Below are positions 30,415 to 41,074 of a DNA stretch of 42,664 nucleotides, piece by piece; position 1 is the first letter of the stretch; every line of letters begins with the position of its first letter. The DNA comes from SAR324 cluster bacterium (GTDB lineage: Bacteria; SAR324; NAC60-12). The notes under the pieces are model-generated. The model was given only the letters and a program-made list of their open reading frames with translations, made no database searches and was not told the origin of the DNA. The DNA lies in contig JAQWOT010000034.1 in the NCBI GenBank assembly GCA_029245725.1, positions 1 to 42,664 on the forward strand, written 5' to 3'. Made by a program: the position numbers and the translations under genes.

Positions 30415-32310
30415 ATGGCAACGCAACTCTGGCTGATTCCTCTCTTCCCGCTGTTGGGTTTTGTCCTCAATCTGTTGCTGGGTCGTACTCTAGGCCGAAC
30501 CTTCACAACCTTGGTTGGACCACTGGCTGTACTGGCTGCATTGGGTCAATCTGTCTGGGCTTGTATTGCCCTGTGGAGTGGGAGTGCAGCAACAATTCAA
30601 GAGACGCTCTGGCGTTGGATTCACATTGGTGATTTGCAACTGGAGGTAGGCTTTCAAGTCGATCCTCTGACAGCTTTGTTCTTGCTGATCATCACAGGGA
30701 TTGGATTCCTGATTCATGTCTACTCTGTCGGATACATGGCGGATGAGGAGCACTACGGACGATTCTTTGCCTTTTTGAATCTGTTCGTGTTCTTCATGCT
30801 AGTGTTGGTCTTAGCGGACAACCTGTTGCTGATGTTTGTTGGCTGGGAGGGAGTTGGCCTGTGCTCGTATTTGCTGATTGGCTTCTACCACGAAAAGATC
30901 TCTGCCGGAGAAGCAGCAAAGAAGGCCTTCCTTTTCAATCGAGTTGGTGACTTTGGGGTGCTCTCAGCAGTGATGATGCTCGTTGTCTATCTTGGTACTC
31001 TGCGCTTTGATGAAATCAATGCACAGGCCGGAGCCTTGGGCGAAGGTGGTTTGAGTGTTACCCTGATCACCTTACTGCTTTTCCTAGGAGCAACGGGTAA
31101 GTCGGCTCAGGTTCCTCTCTATGTTTGGTTGCCAGATGCGATGGAAGGCCCAACACCAGTTTCGGCTCTGATCCACGCAGCCACTATGGTCACAGCTGGA
31201 TTGTACCTTGTAGCCAAACTGAGTTTCCTGTTCATCTTGGCACCTTTTACTCTTACAATCATTGCTGTGCTAGGGACCGTGACAGCTTTCTTAGGAGCGA
31301 CGGTTGCCCTGACCCAGACCGATATCAAGAAGGTACTCGCCTACTCAACTGTTAGTCAGCTCGGCTATATGTTTCTGGCAATGGGTGTTGGGGCGTTTGG
31401 AGCTGGAATTTTCCATGTGCTGACCCATGCTTTTTTCAAGGCTTTGCTTTTCCTGGGAGCCGGTGCCGTTATTCATGCACTGCATCATGAACAAGATATG
31501 CGCCAGATGGGAGGGTTACGCCAGAGATTGCCCTGGACGTATGCAACAATGTTGATTGGTACTTTGGCCATCAGTGGCATTCCATTGTTCTCAGGGTTCT
31601 TTAGTAAAGATGAAATTCTCTGGAGTGCCTACAGTTCCCCATTTGGTAGTCCAGTACTCTGGCTCTTCGGTTTTCTCACCGCAGGTTTGACTAGCTTTTA
31701 CATGTTCCGGATGATCTACCTGACTTTTCATGGCTCTTTCCGAGGAGCACATGAAGAGTCAATTCATGAACCTCCGATGAGTATGGTCTTGCCGCTTATC
31801 GTATTAGCGGTTCTGGCTGTGTTTGGGGGCTTTCTAGGTGTGCCGCACGCGCTACACTTCCTGCCAAACGGCATGGAAGCCTACTTCCACGGATCCTTTG
31901 CAGAGATCGAATTGCATGGCTCCGTGATTGAGGAATTGGGCCTGATGGTGATATCTGTGGTACTGGCGCTCATCGCTTGGGGACTTGCCAGTCGACGTTA
32001 TCGCAACGGCTGGCCACGTGCCATTGATCCAGATTCTCTATTGGCGGGTGCAGAGAGTTTTTCCCTGCAGAACTGGAATGCAGATGCAGTCTACGCAACT
32101 ATGGTTGTTCGGCCGTTCCACCATATCTCTCACAGTGTTCTTTGGAAGACCTTCGACCGTTACGCAATTGAAGGACTATTGCAGGGAGTTGCGAAGCTGC
32201 AACGAACTGGAGGATACTGGCTCCAGCAAATGCAAAACGGAAGTGTACAGCACTACGCCACCGTCTTTACTGTCAGTACCTTCCTATTGCTGCTATGGAG
32301 TCAACTCTGA
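30415..32310 (+). CDS. nuoL: NADH:quinone oxidoreductase subunit L
   Basis: This 631-aa protein is the terminal antiporter-like subunit of complex I. Family motifs are MFVGWEGVGLCSYLLIGFY (residues about 139-157, with the key Glu), VGDFG, SAQVPLYVWLPDAMEGPTPV, SALIHAATMVTAGLYL and DIKKVLAYSTVSQLGYM. A long C-terminal part with the lateral helix region and a last anchor helix (VSTFLLLLWSQL) is present. No nuoM or nuoN follows; the next gene is rpoB after 324 bp. These missing subunits must be elsewhere for a working enzyme. Confidence 0.96.
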   Translation: MATQLWLIPLFPLLGFVLNLLLGRTLGRTFTTLVGPLAVLAALGQSVWACIALWSGSAATIQETLWRWIHIGDLQLEVGFQVDPLTALFLLIITGIGFLIHVYSVGYMADEEHYGRFFAFLNLFVFFMLVLVLADNLLLMFVGWEGVGLCSYLLIGFYHEKISAGEAAKKAFLFNRVGDFGVLSAVMMLVVYLGTLRFDEINAQAGALGEGGLSVTLITLLLFLGATGKSAQVPLYVWLPDAMEGPTPVSALIHAATMVTAGLYLVAKLSFLFILAPFTLTIIAVLGTVTAFLGATVALTQTDIKKVLAYSTVSQLGYMFLAMGVGAFGAGIFHVLTHAFFKALLFLGAGAVIHALHHEQDMRQMGGLRQRLPWTYATMLIGTLAISGIPLFSGFFSKDEILWSAYSSPFGSPVLWLFGFLTAGLTSFYMFRMIYLTFHGSFRGAHEESIHEPPMSMVLPLIVLAVLAVFGGFLGVPHALHFLPNGMEAYFHGSFAEIELHGSVIEELGLMVISVVLALIAWGLASRRYRNGWPRAIDPDSLLAGAESFSLQNWNADAVYATMVVRPFHHISHSVLWKTFDRYAIEGLLQGVAKLQRTGGYWLQQMQNGSVQHYATVFTVSTFLLLLWSQL

Positions 32311-32319
32311 AGAATAGAG

Positions 32320-32348
32320 TTGACTTCTCAAAAAGAATCAAAGATAAA
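32320..32348 (+). promoter_or_regulatory. Likely sigma-70 promoter of rpoBC
   Basis: TTGACT (32320-32325), a 17-base spacer and GATAAA (32343-32348) form a good promoter match just after nuoL. Transcription would start roughly 280 bases before the rpoB ATG, giving a long leader. Confidence 0.5.
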
Positions 32349-32369
32349 TAAAAGTTTACTTGCTAGCAG

Positions 32370-32424
32370 AACGGAAAACAAACCGTTACCCCCCACCAGT
32401 TCTTGCAGGTTCCTCAATCCTGCA
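32370..32424 (+). promoter_or_regulatory. Two hairpins in the rpoB leader
   Basis: AACGG and CCGTT pair around AAAACAAA (32370-32387). TGCAGG and CCTGCA pair around a 9-base loop (32404-32424). They lie between the putative promoter and the strong ribosome site at 32451. They could regulate rpoBC expression, which in other bacteria often involves the upstream rplJL genes that are absent here. Confidence 0.35.
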
Positions 32425-32463
32425 TTCTGCAACCAGTTCGCCCGTTAACAAGGAGGTCCAGCT

Positions 32464-32619
32464 GTGCAAAGCGCGGCCCGTGTCCAATTGTCTTCAACGC
32501 CTCCTCTATTCCATCGGACCCCATGCATAGTCTCTCCCAAATACAGCACCGACCTATCTACTCTGCTGGCCTGTGTTCCTTTTGCTGAAGTCACCTCTGT
32601 GACTCAGTCAACTCTTTAA
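32464..32619 (+). CDS. Possible 51-aa leader peptide gene before rpoB
   Basis: A near-perfect ribosome site, AAGGAGGT (32450-32457), lies six bases before a GTG at 32464. The frame reads VQSAARVQLSSTPPLFHR and so on to the TAA at 32617-32619, 15 bases before the rpoB start. The composition is not typical of a folded protein and I know no homologue. The case rests on the ribosome site and the position, so it may be a regulatory leader peptide or chance. Confidence 0.3.
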   Translation: MQSAARVQLSSTPPLFHRTPCIVSPKYSTDLSTLLACVPFAEVTSVTQSTL

Positions 32620-32634
32620 CCCAGGAAAAGCTTC

Positions 32635-35600
32635 ATGTCTGTCACGCTGAGCAACCGACACCGTATCCGGCGTTCTTTTGGGCAGATCAATCCGCCCATT
32701 GAAATTCCAAATTTGCTGAAGATCCAACTGGATTCCTTCGAGCGTTTTCTACAGCGCAATGTTGCCCCTGAGCAACGAGACAAACGGCGCGGCCTCGAAG
32801 CGGTCTTCCGCTCGGTGTTCCCGATCTCTGACTACAGCAATTCTTCGACACTGGAATATGTCCAGTATCGTTTGGGCGAGCCCAAGCACACTGTGGAGGA
32901 GTGTCGGGTTCGGGGTGTGACCTATGCCTGTCCAATTCGGGTGGCTTTGCGCCTGATTGTCTGGGAGAAAGAAGAAGGTGCAGAGGAAGTTAAGCAGATC
33001 AGAGACATCAAGGAACAAGACATCTACCTAGGTGAAATTCCGCTGATGACCCCAACTGGATCCTTCATTATCAATGGGACAGAGCGTGTGATCGTCAGCC
33101 AAATGCACAAGAGTCCGGGGGTTTTCTTCGGACACGATAAAGGCAAAGGTCACTCAAGTGGTAAGTTGCTTTACAACGCTCGCTTGATTCCGCAGCGAGG
33201 CTCATGGTTAGACTTTGAATTTGATGCTAAGGATCTGCTCTATTCCCGCATCGACCGTCGCCGTAAGTTCCCTGCAACTGTGCTACTGCGAGCACTGGGC
33301 TACACTGACGAACAGCTACTGGAGTTGTTCTATCCCGCAGAGACTTTAGATCTCAGCGCCTGCGAAAACCTAGAAACTCCGGTTGAGGAACAAACCTTCT
33401 ATCGTCTGGTTGACGAGCAGGTCACACTGGACCAAAAAGCAACACAGGACATTCTTAGTGAATCGGGTGAGGTTCTGGTTCGAGCGAACCAGCGTATTCA
33501 TCGCCGCAACCTCAATCGGTTGATGAAAGCTGGAGTGAATCGATTGGAGACAAACTTCAACGAGATTCGTGGGCGGTTCCTAGCTCGTGATGTCTATGCT
33601 GATGATCAGAAAATTGCTGAATGCAACAGTATGGTAACCGGAGAGCTCATCAAACGTCTTCTGGAGAAGGACGTCCAGCAGGTTTCGCTGCTCTATATCT
33701 CACCACCAACTACAGCCGGTCCTAGCTTCCGAGATACTCTGGAACTGGATCGATCCATCTCTCCGGAGCAGTCACTGATTGAACTTTATAAGAAGATGAA
33801 GCCAGGAGACCCTCCGACTCTGGATGCAGCGCAAAATATGCTGCAGAATTTCTTCTTCAGCGAAGATCGCTACAGCCTTTCACCGGTTGGTCGACTCAAA
33901 ATCAATGAGAAACTGAGAGTAGAAGAGCCTCTCGATAAGGTCGTCTTGACTCGCCAGGACATTCTGGAATCTGTGAAGTATCTATTGCTGCTTCGTGAAG
34001 GCAATGCCCGCACTTTAATTGATGACATTGACCACCTTGGTAACCGTCGGGTTCGCAGTGTTGGAGAATTGCTGGAGACCCAGTTCCGGATTGGACTGAT
34101 CCGGATGGAGCGGACGATCAAGGAGCGAATGTCCCTGCAGGATGCCGAGACGATGATGTTGCACGATATTGTCAACGCTAAGCCAGTTGCCGGGGCCATT
34201 CACGAGTTCTTTGGTAGCAGTCAGCTATCGCAGTTCATGGACCAAACCAATCCTCTGTCGGAAATCACGCACAAGCGCCGACTCAGTGCACTGGGTCCAG
34301 GTGGTTTGACCCGTGAGCGTGCCGGTTTCGACGTGCGTGACGTGCACTCCTCCCACTACGGACGGATCTGCCCGATCGAAACACCAGAAGGGCCAAACAT
34401 CGGGTTGATTGCATCTTTAGCCACCTATGCTCAGGTCAACTCCTATGGATTCCTGGAAACTCCTTATCGTAAAGTAGAGCAGGGTAAGATTACCGACAGC
34501 ATTGAATACCTCTCAGCGACTGAGGAGGATCGCTACAAGATTGCCCAGGCAAATGCTGTGATTGATGAAGGGGGTAACTTGGTCAACGACTTTGTTACCG
34601 CCAGGGTTGGAAGTGAATTCAGTATGGTGCCCAAGGACCAGATTGACTACATCGATGTATCGCCGATCCAACTTGTGTCAGTAGCAGCTTCGCTGATTCC
34701 ATTCCTCGAACATGATGATGCTAACCGAGCCCTGATGGGTTCGAACATGCAGCGTCAGGGAGTGCCGCTGGTAAAGCCTCAGGCTCCACTGGTTGGGACA
34801 GGTATGGAGCATCAAGGGGCACTGGACTCAGGGACCTGCACCATCGCAAGACGAACTGGTATTGTTGACAGTAGTGATGCTTCCCGCATCGTGATTCAAG
34901 CAGATGTGGATCTGTCAAGTGTCGATAGCATCGTGCCCAACAATGTCGATATCTATCACCTGATCAAATACCGACGTAGCAATCAAAACACCTGCATCAA
35001 CCAGCGCCCACTCGTCAAGAAGGGTGATTACGTGAAAGCAGGTGACATCATTGCTGACGGAGCTTCCACAGAGAATGGTGAACTAGCACTAGGACAGAAC
35101 ATCCGGATCGCTTTCATGCCTTGGAATGGCTACAACTTTGAGGATTCCATTACTGTCTCACGGCGTTTATTGCACGAAGATGTCTACACTTCTGTGCATA
35201 TTGATGTTCTCGATACGGTTGCTCGCGATACGAAGCTTGGCAAGGAGGAAATCACACGTGATATCCCCAACGTAAGCGAAGAGGCGCTGAGAAACCTGGA
35301 TGAGAGTGGGATTATCCGAATCGGTACCTACGTTCGTCCAGGAGATATTCTAGTCGGCAAGGTCACTCCGAAGGGAGAAACCCAACTCAATCCTGAAGAA
35401 AAACTGCTTCGAGCAATTTTTGGTGAGAAGGCAGGTGATGTCCGAGATACCTCCTTGCGTGTGTCACAAAGTATGGAAGGTGTTGTCACGGATGTGATTG
35501 TCTTCAACCGTGAAGGTGTGGAACGAGATGAGCGGACGCGCCAGATTGAAAAGGACAGGCTGCGCCACTACGAGAAGGATCATCAGGATGAGGTTCGCAT

Positions 35601-36861
35601 CATCCGCAAGAACTTGCTGGATCGAGTCTGCTCAATTGCCAGCGGACAAGCTCTAGGAGAAGATCTGCGCAACATGCAGGGTGAGGTTTTGGTTCCTGCA
35701 GGAACAGAACTCACTCGTGAAGCGATTGAGAAAGTTCCCTTTATGCGTGGAGCTATTGATGAGATGCAGATGGAAGACGCCTCAACCAACAACAAGGTTC
35801 AGACGCTGATCCACAATGCGTTGCAGCAGAAAGAAATGATGGACAACGTCTTTGAGGATCGTTGTGAAAAGTTGTCCAAGGGTGATGATCTGCCTCCGGG
35901 TGTGATTCGGATGGTCAAGGTCTATATTGCCACCAAGCGCAAGCTCTCTGTCGGTGACAAGATGGCTGGCCGGCACGGAAACAAGGGTGTTGTCTCCACA
36001 GTGCAGCCCATCGAAAACATGCCTTACATGGAAGATGGAACTTCAGTGGACATCGTACTCAACCCACTTGGGGTGCCATCCAGGATGAACATTGGCCAGG
36101 TCCTAGAGACACACCTAGGACGTGTGGCTTCAGGATTGGGTAGCAAAATCGAGGAAATGCTCGAGAAGCAGCAACCTGTCAAGAAGCTGCGTGAGTTCAT
36201 CAATCAAATCTATGAGTCCAAAGTTGCTCAGGAGCACTTGGGAGCAATGAGTGATGATGACTTCCTCGAATTCATGAAGCGTTACAAATTAGGCGTTCAT
36301 ATGTCAACCCCCGTGTTTGATGGGGCGAAAGAGAATGATATTCAACGGATGGCTGATTTGGCGGAATTAAATCACTCTGGCCAAGTCTGGCTCCATGATG
36401 GATTAACCGGAGAGCGTTTCAGCCAGAAGGTAACAGTCGGTTATGCCTACATCATGAAGCTGCATCACTTGGTGGACGAGAAGATTCATGCTCGCTCAAT
36501 TGGTCCATACTCACTGGTGACTCAGCAACCTCTGGGTGGTAAGGCGCAATTTGGTGGGCAGCGCTTTGGTGAGATGGAGGTCTGGGCCTTGGAAGCATAT
36601 GGTGCAGCTCATACTCTGCAGGAATTGCTGACGGTCAAATCCGATGACGTCTATGGTCGTAACAAGATCTACGAAGCGATCGTCAAGGGACGTCACCAGG
36701 TTGAATCTGGCCTCCCTGAATCCTTCAAGGTTCTCATTAGCGAACTCAAGAGTCTTTGTCTGAATATCGAATTACTACAAGAAGTCGACTCAGACGAGGA
36801 AGAAGCAAATACGGAATCAGTCAGCCGCAGTGAGAAGGCTGCTGTCTCTGAAGAAATCTGA
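32635..36861 (+). CDS. rpoB: RNA polymerase beta subunit
   Basis: The 1408-aa protein is full-length RpoB. It starts with RIRRSFGQ and carries [20 protein letters not shown], the rifampicin-pocket region [20 protein letters not shown] with [31 protein letters not shown], the GYNFEDSI motif, [19 protein letters not shown] and the C-terminal [20 protein letters not shown]. It is followed by an acidic tail ([18 protein letters not shown]). The pocket appears wild type at the residues usually changed in resistance. It precedes rpoC by 52 bp. Unusually, no rplK, rplA, rplJ or rplL lies upstream. Confidence 0.98.
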   Translation: MSVTLSNRHRIRRSFGQINPPIEIPNLLKIQLDSFERFLQRNVAPEQRDKRRGLEAVFRSVFPISDYSNSSTLEYVQYRLGEPKHTVEECRVRGVTYACPIRVALRLIVWEKEEGAEEVKQIRDIKEQDIYLGEIPLMTPTGSFIINGTERVIVSQMHKSPGVFFGHDKGKGHSSGKLLYNARLIPQRGSWLDFEFDAKDLLYSRIDRRRKFPATVLLRALGYTDEQLLELFYPAETLDLSACENLETPVEEQTFYRLVDEQVTLDQKATQDILSESGEVLVRANQRIHRRNLNRLMKAGVNRLETNFNEIRGRFLARDVYADDQKIAECNSMVTGELIKRLLEKDVQQVSLLYISPPTTAGPSFRDTLELDRSISPEQSLIELYKKMKPGDPPTLDAAQNMLQNFFFSEDRYSLSPVGRLKINEKLRVEEPLDKVVLTRQDILESVKYLLLLREGNARTLIDDIDHLGNRRVRSVGELLETQFRIGLIRMERTIKERMSLQDAETMMLHDIVNAKPVAGAIHEFFGSSQLSQFMDQTNPLSEITHKRRLSALGPGGLTRERAGFDVRDVHSSHYGRICPIETPEGPNIGLIASLATYAQVNSYGFLETPYRKVEQGKITDSIEYLSATEEDRYKIAQANAVIDEGGNLVNDFVTARVGSEFSMVPKDQIDYIDVSPIQLVSVAASLIPFLEHDDANRALMGSNMQRQGVPLVKPQAPLVGTGMEHQGALDSGTCTIARRTGIVDSSDASRIVIQADVDLSSVDSIVPNNVDIYHLIKYRRSNQNTCINQRPLVKKGDYVKAGDIIADGASTENGELALGQNIRIAFMPWNGYNFEDSITVSRRLLHEDVYTSVHIDVLDTVARDTKLGKEEITRDIPNVSEEALRNLDESGIIRIGTYVRPGDILVGKVTPKGETQLNPEEKLLRAIFGEKAGDVRDTSLRVSQSMEGVVTDVIVFNREGVERDERTRQIEKDRLRHYEKDHQDEVRIIRKNLLDRVCSIASGQALGEDLRNMQGEVLVPAGTELTREAIEKVPFMRGAIDEMQMEDASTNNKVQTLIHNALQQKEMMDNVFEDRCEKLSKGDDLPPGVIRMVKVYIATKRKLSVGDKMAGRHGNKGVVSTVQPIENMPYMEDGTSVDIVLNPLGVPSRMNIGQVLETHLGRVASGLGSKIEEMLEKQQPVKKLREFINQIYESKVAQEHLGAMSDDDFLEFMKRYKLGVHMSTPVFDGAKENDIQRMADLAELNHSGQVWLHDGLTGERFSQKVTVGYAYIMKLHHLVDEKIHARSIGPYSLVTQQPLGGKAQFGGQRFGEMEVWALEAYGAAHTLQELLTVKSDDVYGRNKIYEAIVKGRHQVESGLPESFKVLISELKSLCLNIELLQEVDSDEEEANTESVSRSEKAAVSEEI

Positions 36862-36913
36862 GCCGACCTGGTTTATCCGGTAATCGTAATCCCAACCCCC
36901 ATCCGGAGGCAGA

Positions 36914-39900
36914 ATGGCGTTTGGTAATATGTTTGAAATCGCGGAAGATCCCAAAAATTATTCCGCAGTCCGCATCAAGATCGCGACCAGTGAAGATGTG
37001 ATTTCCTGGTCTTTTGGTGAAGTGAAGACCTCAGAGACCATCAACTACCGGACCTTCAAGCCGGAGCGTGATGGTTTGTTCTGTGGCAAGATCTTTGGTC
37101 CAATCCACGACTACGAGTGCATTTGCGGCAAGTACAAGCGGATGAAACACCGCGGTATCACCTGTGAAAAATGTGGAGTCGAGGTGATTGAGTCCAAGGT
37201 GCGCCGGGAGCGTATGGGCCACATCAAGCTGGCCACTCCTGTGTCTCACGTCTGGTTCCTTAAGGGTGTTCCCAGTCGAATTGCCACCTTGCTGGAAATG
37301 ACACTACGGGACTTGGAGCGAGTCCTCTATTTTGATGCTTACATCGTCATGGACCCAGGTGGCTCGGAGATTGAGAAATTAAGCATCGTCGAAGAAGAAC
37401 AAGCAATTGAGCTGAAGGATAAATTCCCAGAGTTGGAACTGGGAATGGGTGCAGAGTCAGTACGCATGCTGATGCGTGAAATGGATCTCGAGGAGTTGGA
37501 CAATCAACTGCGCGAGGAACTCCGCTCCGTGAACTCGGAGACACGCCGCAAGCGCATTGCCAAGCGGCTGAATATTGTGAGTTCGCTACTGCATTCCGGT
37601 AACTCTGTGGATGCAATGATCGTTGATACTCTGCCGGTTCTTCCTCCAGAATTGCGACCATTGGTGCCACTGGAAGGTGGGCGGTTTGCGACAAGCGACC
37701 TCAATGATCTGTATCGTCGAGTGATTCATAGAAATAATCGCCTGAAGCGTCTGATCGAACTGCGTGCACCGAGCATTATCGTCAAAAATGAGAAGCGGAT
37801 GCTTCAGGAATCAGTCGATGCGCTCTTTGACAATGGTCGTCGAGGACGTCCGATGGTTGGTTCCAACAAGCGTCCATTGAAATCCTTGAGTGACATGCTC
37901 AAGGGCAAGCAGGGCCGTTTCCGTCAGAACCTGCTTGGTAAGCGTGTTGACTACTCGGGCCGGACCGTAATTGTCGTAGGGCCGACCTTGAAGCTACATC
38001 AGTGTGGCCTGCCCAAGGTAATGGCGCGAGAGCTGTTTAAACCGTTTATTTTCCACAAGCTGATCGACTATCAGGAAATTCACACAATCAAGATGGCCAA
38101 GAAGAAGCTGGAGGAGAATAGTCCTCGGGTCTGGGCCATTCTGGAAGAAGCGGTCCGCGAGCATCCGGTACTGCTCAACCGCGCACCGACCCTCCACCGG
38201 CTAGGAATTCAGGCTTTTGAGCCAGTACTGATTGAAGGCAAGGCGATTCAACTGCACCCGTTAGTCTGTACGGCATTCAACGCAGACTTTGACGGAGACC
38301 AGATGGCGGTACACGTCCCGCTGTCTGTGGAAGCACAGTTGGAAGCCAAGATTCTAATGATGTCCACTAACAATGTCCTCTCTCCTTCAAACGGCAAACC
38401 GTTGATGACACCAACGCAGGACATGGTGCTTGGACTCTACTGGATTACGCGTGAGACAGAAGGTGTCCGAGGAGAGAACAAAATTTTCTCAAATCGGCAG
38501 GAAGTGGTCACAGCTTATGATCACGGTAAGGTTGACCTGCATGCCAAGATTCATGTGCGTCTGAATCCGGGTGAGGCCTTAGTAGAAACGACAGTTGGAC
38601 GAGCCACCCTCTCATTGATTGTGCCGGAAGAAGTTCCCTACTCTGCGATCAATCGGCAGTTGAAGAAGAAGCAAATGGCCGAGTTGATTGACACGGCATA
38701 TCGAACGGCTGGGAACATCAAGACTGTTCGCATGCTAGACGAAATGAAGAACTTAGGCTATCGCTTTGCGACCAGAGCCGGTTTCTCAATCAGCATGATG
38801 GACATGGTGATTCCTGAGGAAAAGCAGGATCTGCTCTCCCGTGCCCAATTGGAGATTAACCGAATCCATACTGAATATCAGGAAGGAGCGATCACTGATG
38901 GTGAACGCTACAATCAGGTCATCGATGTCTGGGCTAAGACGACAGAAAAAATCGCGGAGAAGATGCTAGGTGGTCTCTCAAAGGGAATGGTCGACACAGA
39001 GGATCAGACCGAGAAGGTCAACTCCATTTTCATGATGGCAGATTCAGGAGCCCGTGGTAGCAACCAGCAGATGAAACAGTTGGCGGGTATGCGTGGATTG
39101 ATGGCGAAGCCTTCGGGTGAAATTATTGAGACACCGATCCTCGCAAACTTCCGGGAAGGCCTGAACGTCTTGGAATACTTCATTTCCACCCACGGTGCCC
39201 GCAAAGGATTGGCAGATACAGCCCTGAAGACAGCGAACTCAGGTTATTTGACCAGACGACTAGTGGATGTGGCGCAGGATACAGTCATCACTCAGCACGA
39301 CTGTGGTACGTTGGATGGAATCGATATGACTGCCTTGATCGAGTCTGGTGAGATCATCGAAGGGCTCGGAGATCGTGTGCTTGGTCGTGTAGCTTTAGAA
39401 GACGTGATTGATCCGCTGGATGAGAACAACGTGATTGTCGAAGCTGGACAGGAACTCACGGAAGCTGAAGTCAAGCTGATCGAAGAGGCAGGTATTGAAA
39501 AAGTTCGTGTACGTTCAATTCTAACCTGTATTGCTGCTCATGGTGCTTGTCGGCTTTGTTATGGACGTGACTTGGCCCATGGTCATTTGGTCAACATGGG
39601 TGAATCTGTTGGGGTAATTGCTGCTCAAAGTATCGGTGAGCCAGGTACACAGTTGACAATGCGAACTTTCCACATTGGTGGAACTGCAAGTCGACGAGCA
39701 GAGCAGAACACTTGGGATGCACGCTTCAGCGGAATTCTTCGTTTCGAAGATCTCAAGGAAGTACGTGACAGAGACAACAACCTGATCGTCCTTGGGCGGC
39801 GTGGTGAAGCCGTTATCGTCGATCAGCAGGGTCGGGAAAAAGAGCGACGTCCTTTGCCTTTAGGGGCCAAGCTACGCAAAACTGCTGGGGATGAGGTGGC

Positions 39901-41020
39901 TCAAGGTGATACGATTGCTGAGTGGGATCCCTTCTCCATTCCGATCATCACGGATGTGAGTGGCTTCGTCAAATTTGTTGATCTGGAAGAAGGAGAGACC
40001 TTCAGGGAGCAGGTAGATGAAGTGACAAACCTGTCCCGTCGGGTGGTTAAAGAATCACCCAATCACGAGAAACGCCCAAGAATTCTGATCATGGATGCTG
40101 ATGGCAATACTGTGATGAGAGACAACGAGACACAAGCAGAATTCTCCTTGCCAATCAAATCAGAATTGGCAGTAGAGCATGGACGTGAAGTCCATGCTGG
40201 AGAAACTCTTGCGAAGATTCCTCGTGAATTGGCGAAGAACAAAGATATCACTGGAGGACTACCACGAGTTGCCGAACTATTCGAAGCACGCGTCCCTAAG
40301 GATCAGGCGATCATCAGCGAGATTGATGGAATCGTGGAATACGGTGCTGACATGAAGAAAAAGCAGCGCCTGGTCATTCGTCCGGAAGATAGCAAGGGTG
40401 AGGAGAAAGAGTATCTGGTTCCTCGAGGACGTCACGTTACCGTGCATGTTGGCGAATTTGTGCGTGCTGGTGATCCATTGATTGACGGCTCTCCAAACCC
40501 ACATGATATTCTTGCGGTCAAGGGAACCAAGGCTCTGCAGAATTACTTGGTGAACGAGGTGCAGCAAGTCTACCGACTGCAAGGGGTTACCATCAATGAC
40601 AAGCACATTGAAGTAATTGTGCGCCAAATGCTGCGCCAGGTTTATGTTGAAGATGCAGGTGAATCGACCTTCCTGATTGGAGAAATCATCTCGAAGAATG
40701 AATTCAACAAACAGAATCAGAAGTTGTTGGAAGAAGGACGAGCGCCTGCCCGTTCCAAGCCGATCCTCCAAGGGATCACTAAGGCTTCTTTAAGTACGGA
40801 TTCCTTCATTTCAGCAGCATCTTTCCAAGAGACAACCAAAGTCCTGACAGACGCTGCGCTCTCTGGGAAGCATGATCTCTTCCGTGGACTCAAGGAGAAC
40901 GTGATCCTTGGCCGATTGATCCCTGCGGGTACCGGCTACAACATGTTCCGCAATATGGAATATGAAGTTGATGGTGAAATGGCTCAGACACCTCCTCAGG
41001 TTTCAGAAACTGCTCTTTAA
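36914..41020 (+). CDS. rpoC: RNA polymerase beta' subunit
   Basis: The 1368-aa protein has the N-terminal zinc site [20 protein letters not shown] (C69, C71, C84, C87) and the catalytic [12 protein letters not shown] with D458, D460 and D462 holding magnesium. The trigger-loop region ([19 protein letters not shown]) and the second zinc site ([15 protein letters not shown]) are also present. CGGAGG precedes the ATG. Length and domain order match proteobacterial RpoC. It is cotranscribed with rpoB and followed by a strong hairpin. Confidence 0.98.
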   Translation: MAFGNMFEIAEDPKNYSAVRIKIATSEDVISWSFGEVKTSETINYRTFKPERDGLFCGKIFGPIHDYECICGKYKRMKHRGITCEKCGVEVIESKVRRERMGHIKLATPVSHVWFLKGVPSRIATLLEMTLRDLERVLYFDAYIVMDPGGSEIEKLSIVEEEQAIELKDKFPELELGMGAESVRMLMREMDLEELDNQLREELRSVNSETRRKRIAKRLNIVSSLLHSGNSVDAMIVDTLPVLPPELRPLVPLEGGRFATSDLNDLYRRVIHRNNRLKRLIELRAPSIIVKNEKRMLQESVDALFDNGRRGRPMVGSNKRPLKSLSDMLKGKQGRFRQNLLGKRVDYSGRTVIVVGPTLKLHQCGLPKVMARELFKPFIFHKLIDYQEIHTIKMAKKKLEENSPRVWAILEEAVREHPVLLNRAPTLHRLGIQAFEPVLIEGKAIQLHPLVCTAFNADFDGDQMAVHVPLSVEAQLEAKILMMSTNNVLSPSNGKPLMTPTQDMVLGLYWITRETEGVRGENKIFSNRQEVVTAYDHGKVDLHAKIHVRLNPGEALVETTVGRATLSLIVPEEVPYSAINRQLKKKQMAELIDTAYRTAGNIKTVRMLDEMKNLGYRFATRAGFSISMMDMVIPEEKQDLLSRAQLEINRIHTEYQEGAITDGERYNQVIDVWAKTTEKIAEKMLGGLSKGMVDTEDQTEKVNSIFMMADSGARGSNQQMKQLAGMRGLMAKPSGEIIETPILANFREGLNVLEYFISTHGARKGLADTALKTANSGYLTRRLVDVAQDTVITQHDCGTLDGIDMTALIESGEIIEGLGDRVLGRVALEDVIDPLDENNVIVEAGQELTEAEVKLIEEAGIEKVRVRSILTCIAAHGACRLCYGRDLAHGHLVNMGESVGVIAAQSIGEPGTQLTMRTFHIGGTASRRAEQNTWDARFSGILRFEDLKEVRDRDNNLIVLGRRGEAVIVDQQGREKERRPLPLGAKLRKTAGDEVAQGDTIAEWDPFSIPIITDVSGFVKFVDLEEGETFREQVDEVTNLSRRVVKESPNHEKRPRILIMDADGNTVMRDNETQAEFSLPIKSELAVEHGREVHAGETLAKIPRELAKNKDITGGLPRVAELFEARVPKDQAIISEIDGIVEYGADMKKKQRLVIRPEDSKGEEKEYLVPRGRHVTVHVGEFVRAGDPLIDGSPNPHDILAVKGTKALQNYLVNEVQQVYRLQGVTINDKHIEVIVRQMLRQVYVEDAGESTFLIGEIISKNEFNKQNQKLLEEGRAPARSKPILQGITKASLSTDSFISAASFQETTKVLTDAALSGKHDLFRGLKENVILGRLIPAGTGYNMFRNMEYEVDGEMAQTPPQVSETAL

Positions 41021-41024
41021 GCTT

Positions 41025-41047
41025 GATCGGGCCGAATAGGCCTGATC
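41025..41047 (+). terminator. Hairpin between rpoC and tkt, possibly a partial terminator
   Basis: GATCGGGCC and GGCCTGATC pair over nine positions (one G-U) around GAATA. No T-run follows (CCTGACTTG), so complete termination is doubtful. With only 54 bases between rpoC and tkt, it may reduce read-through or mark an RNA-processing point. Confidence 0.4.
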
Positions 41048-41074
41048 CCTGACTTGTTACACTGGAGACTCTGC

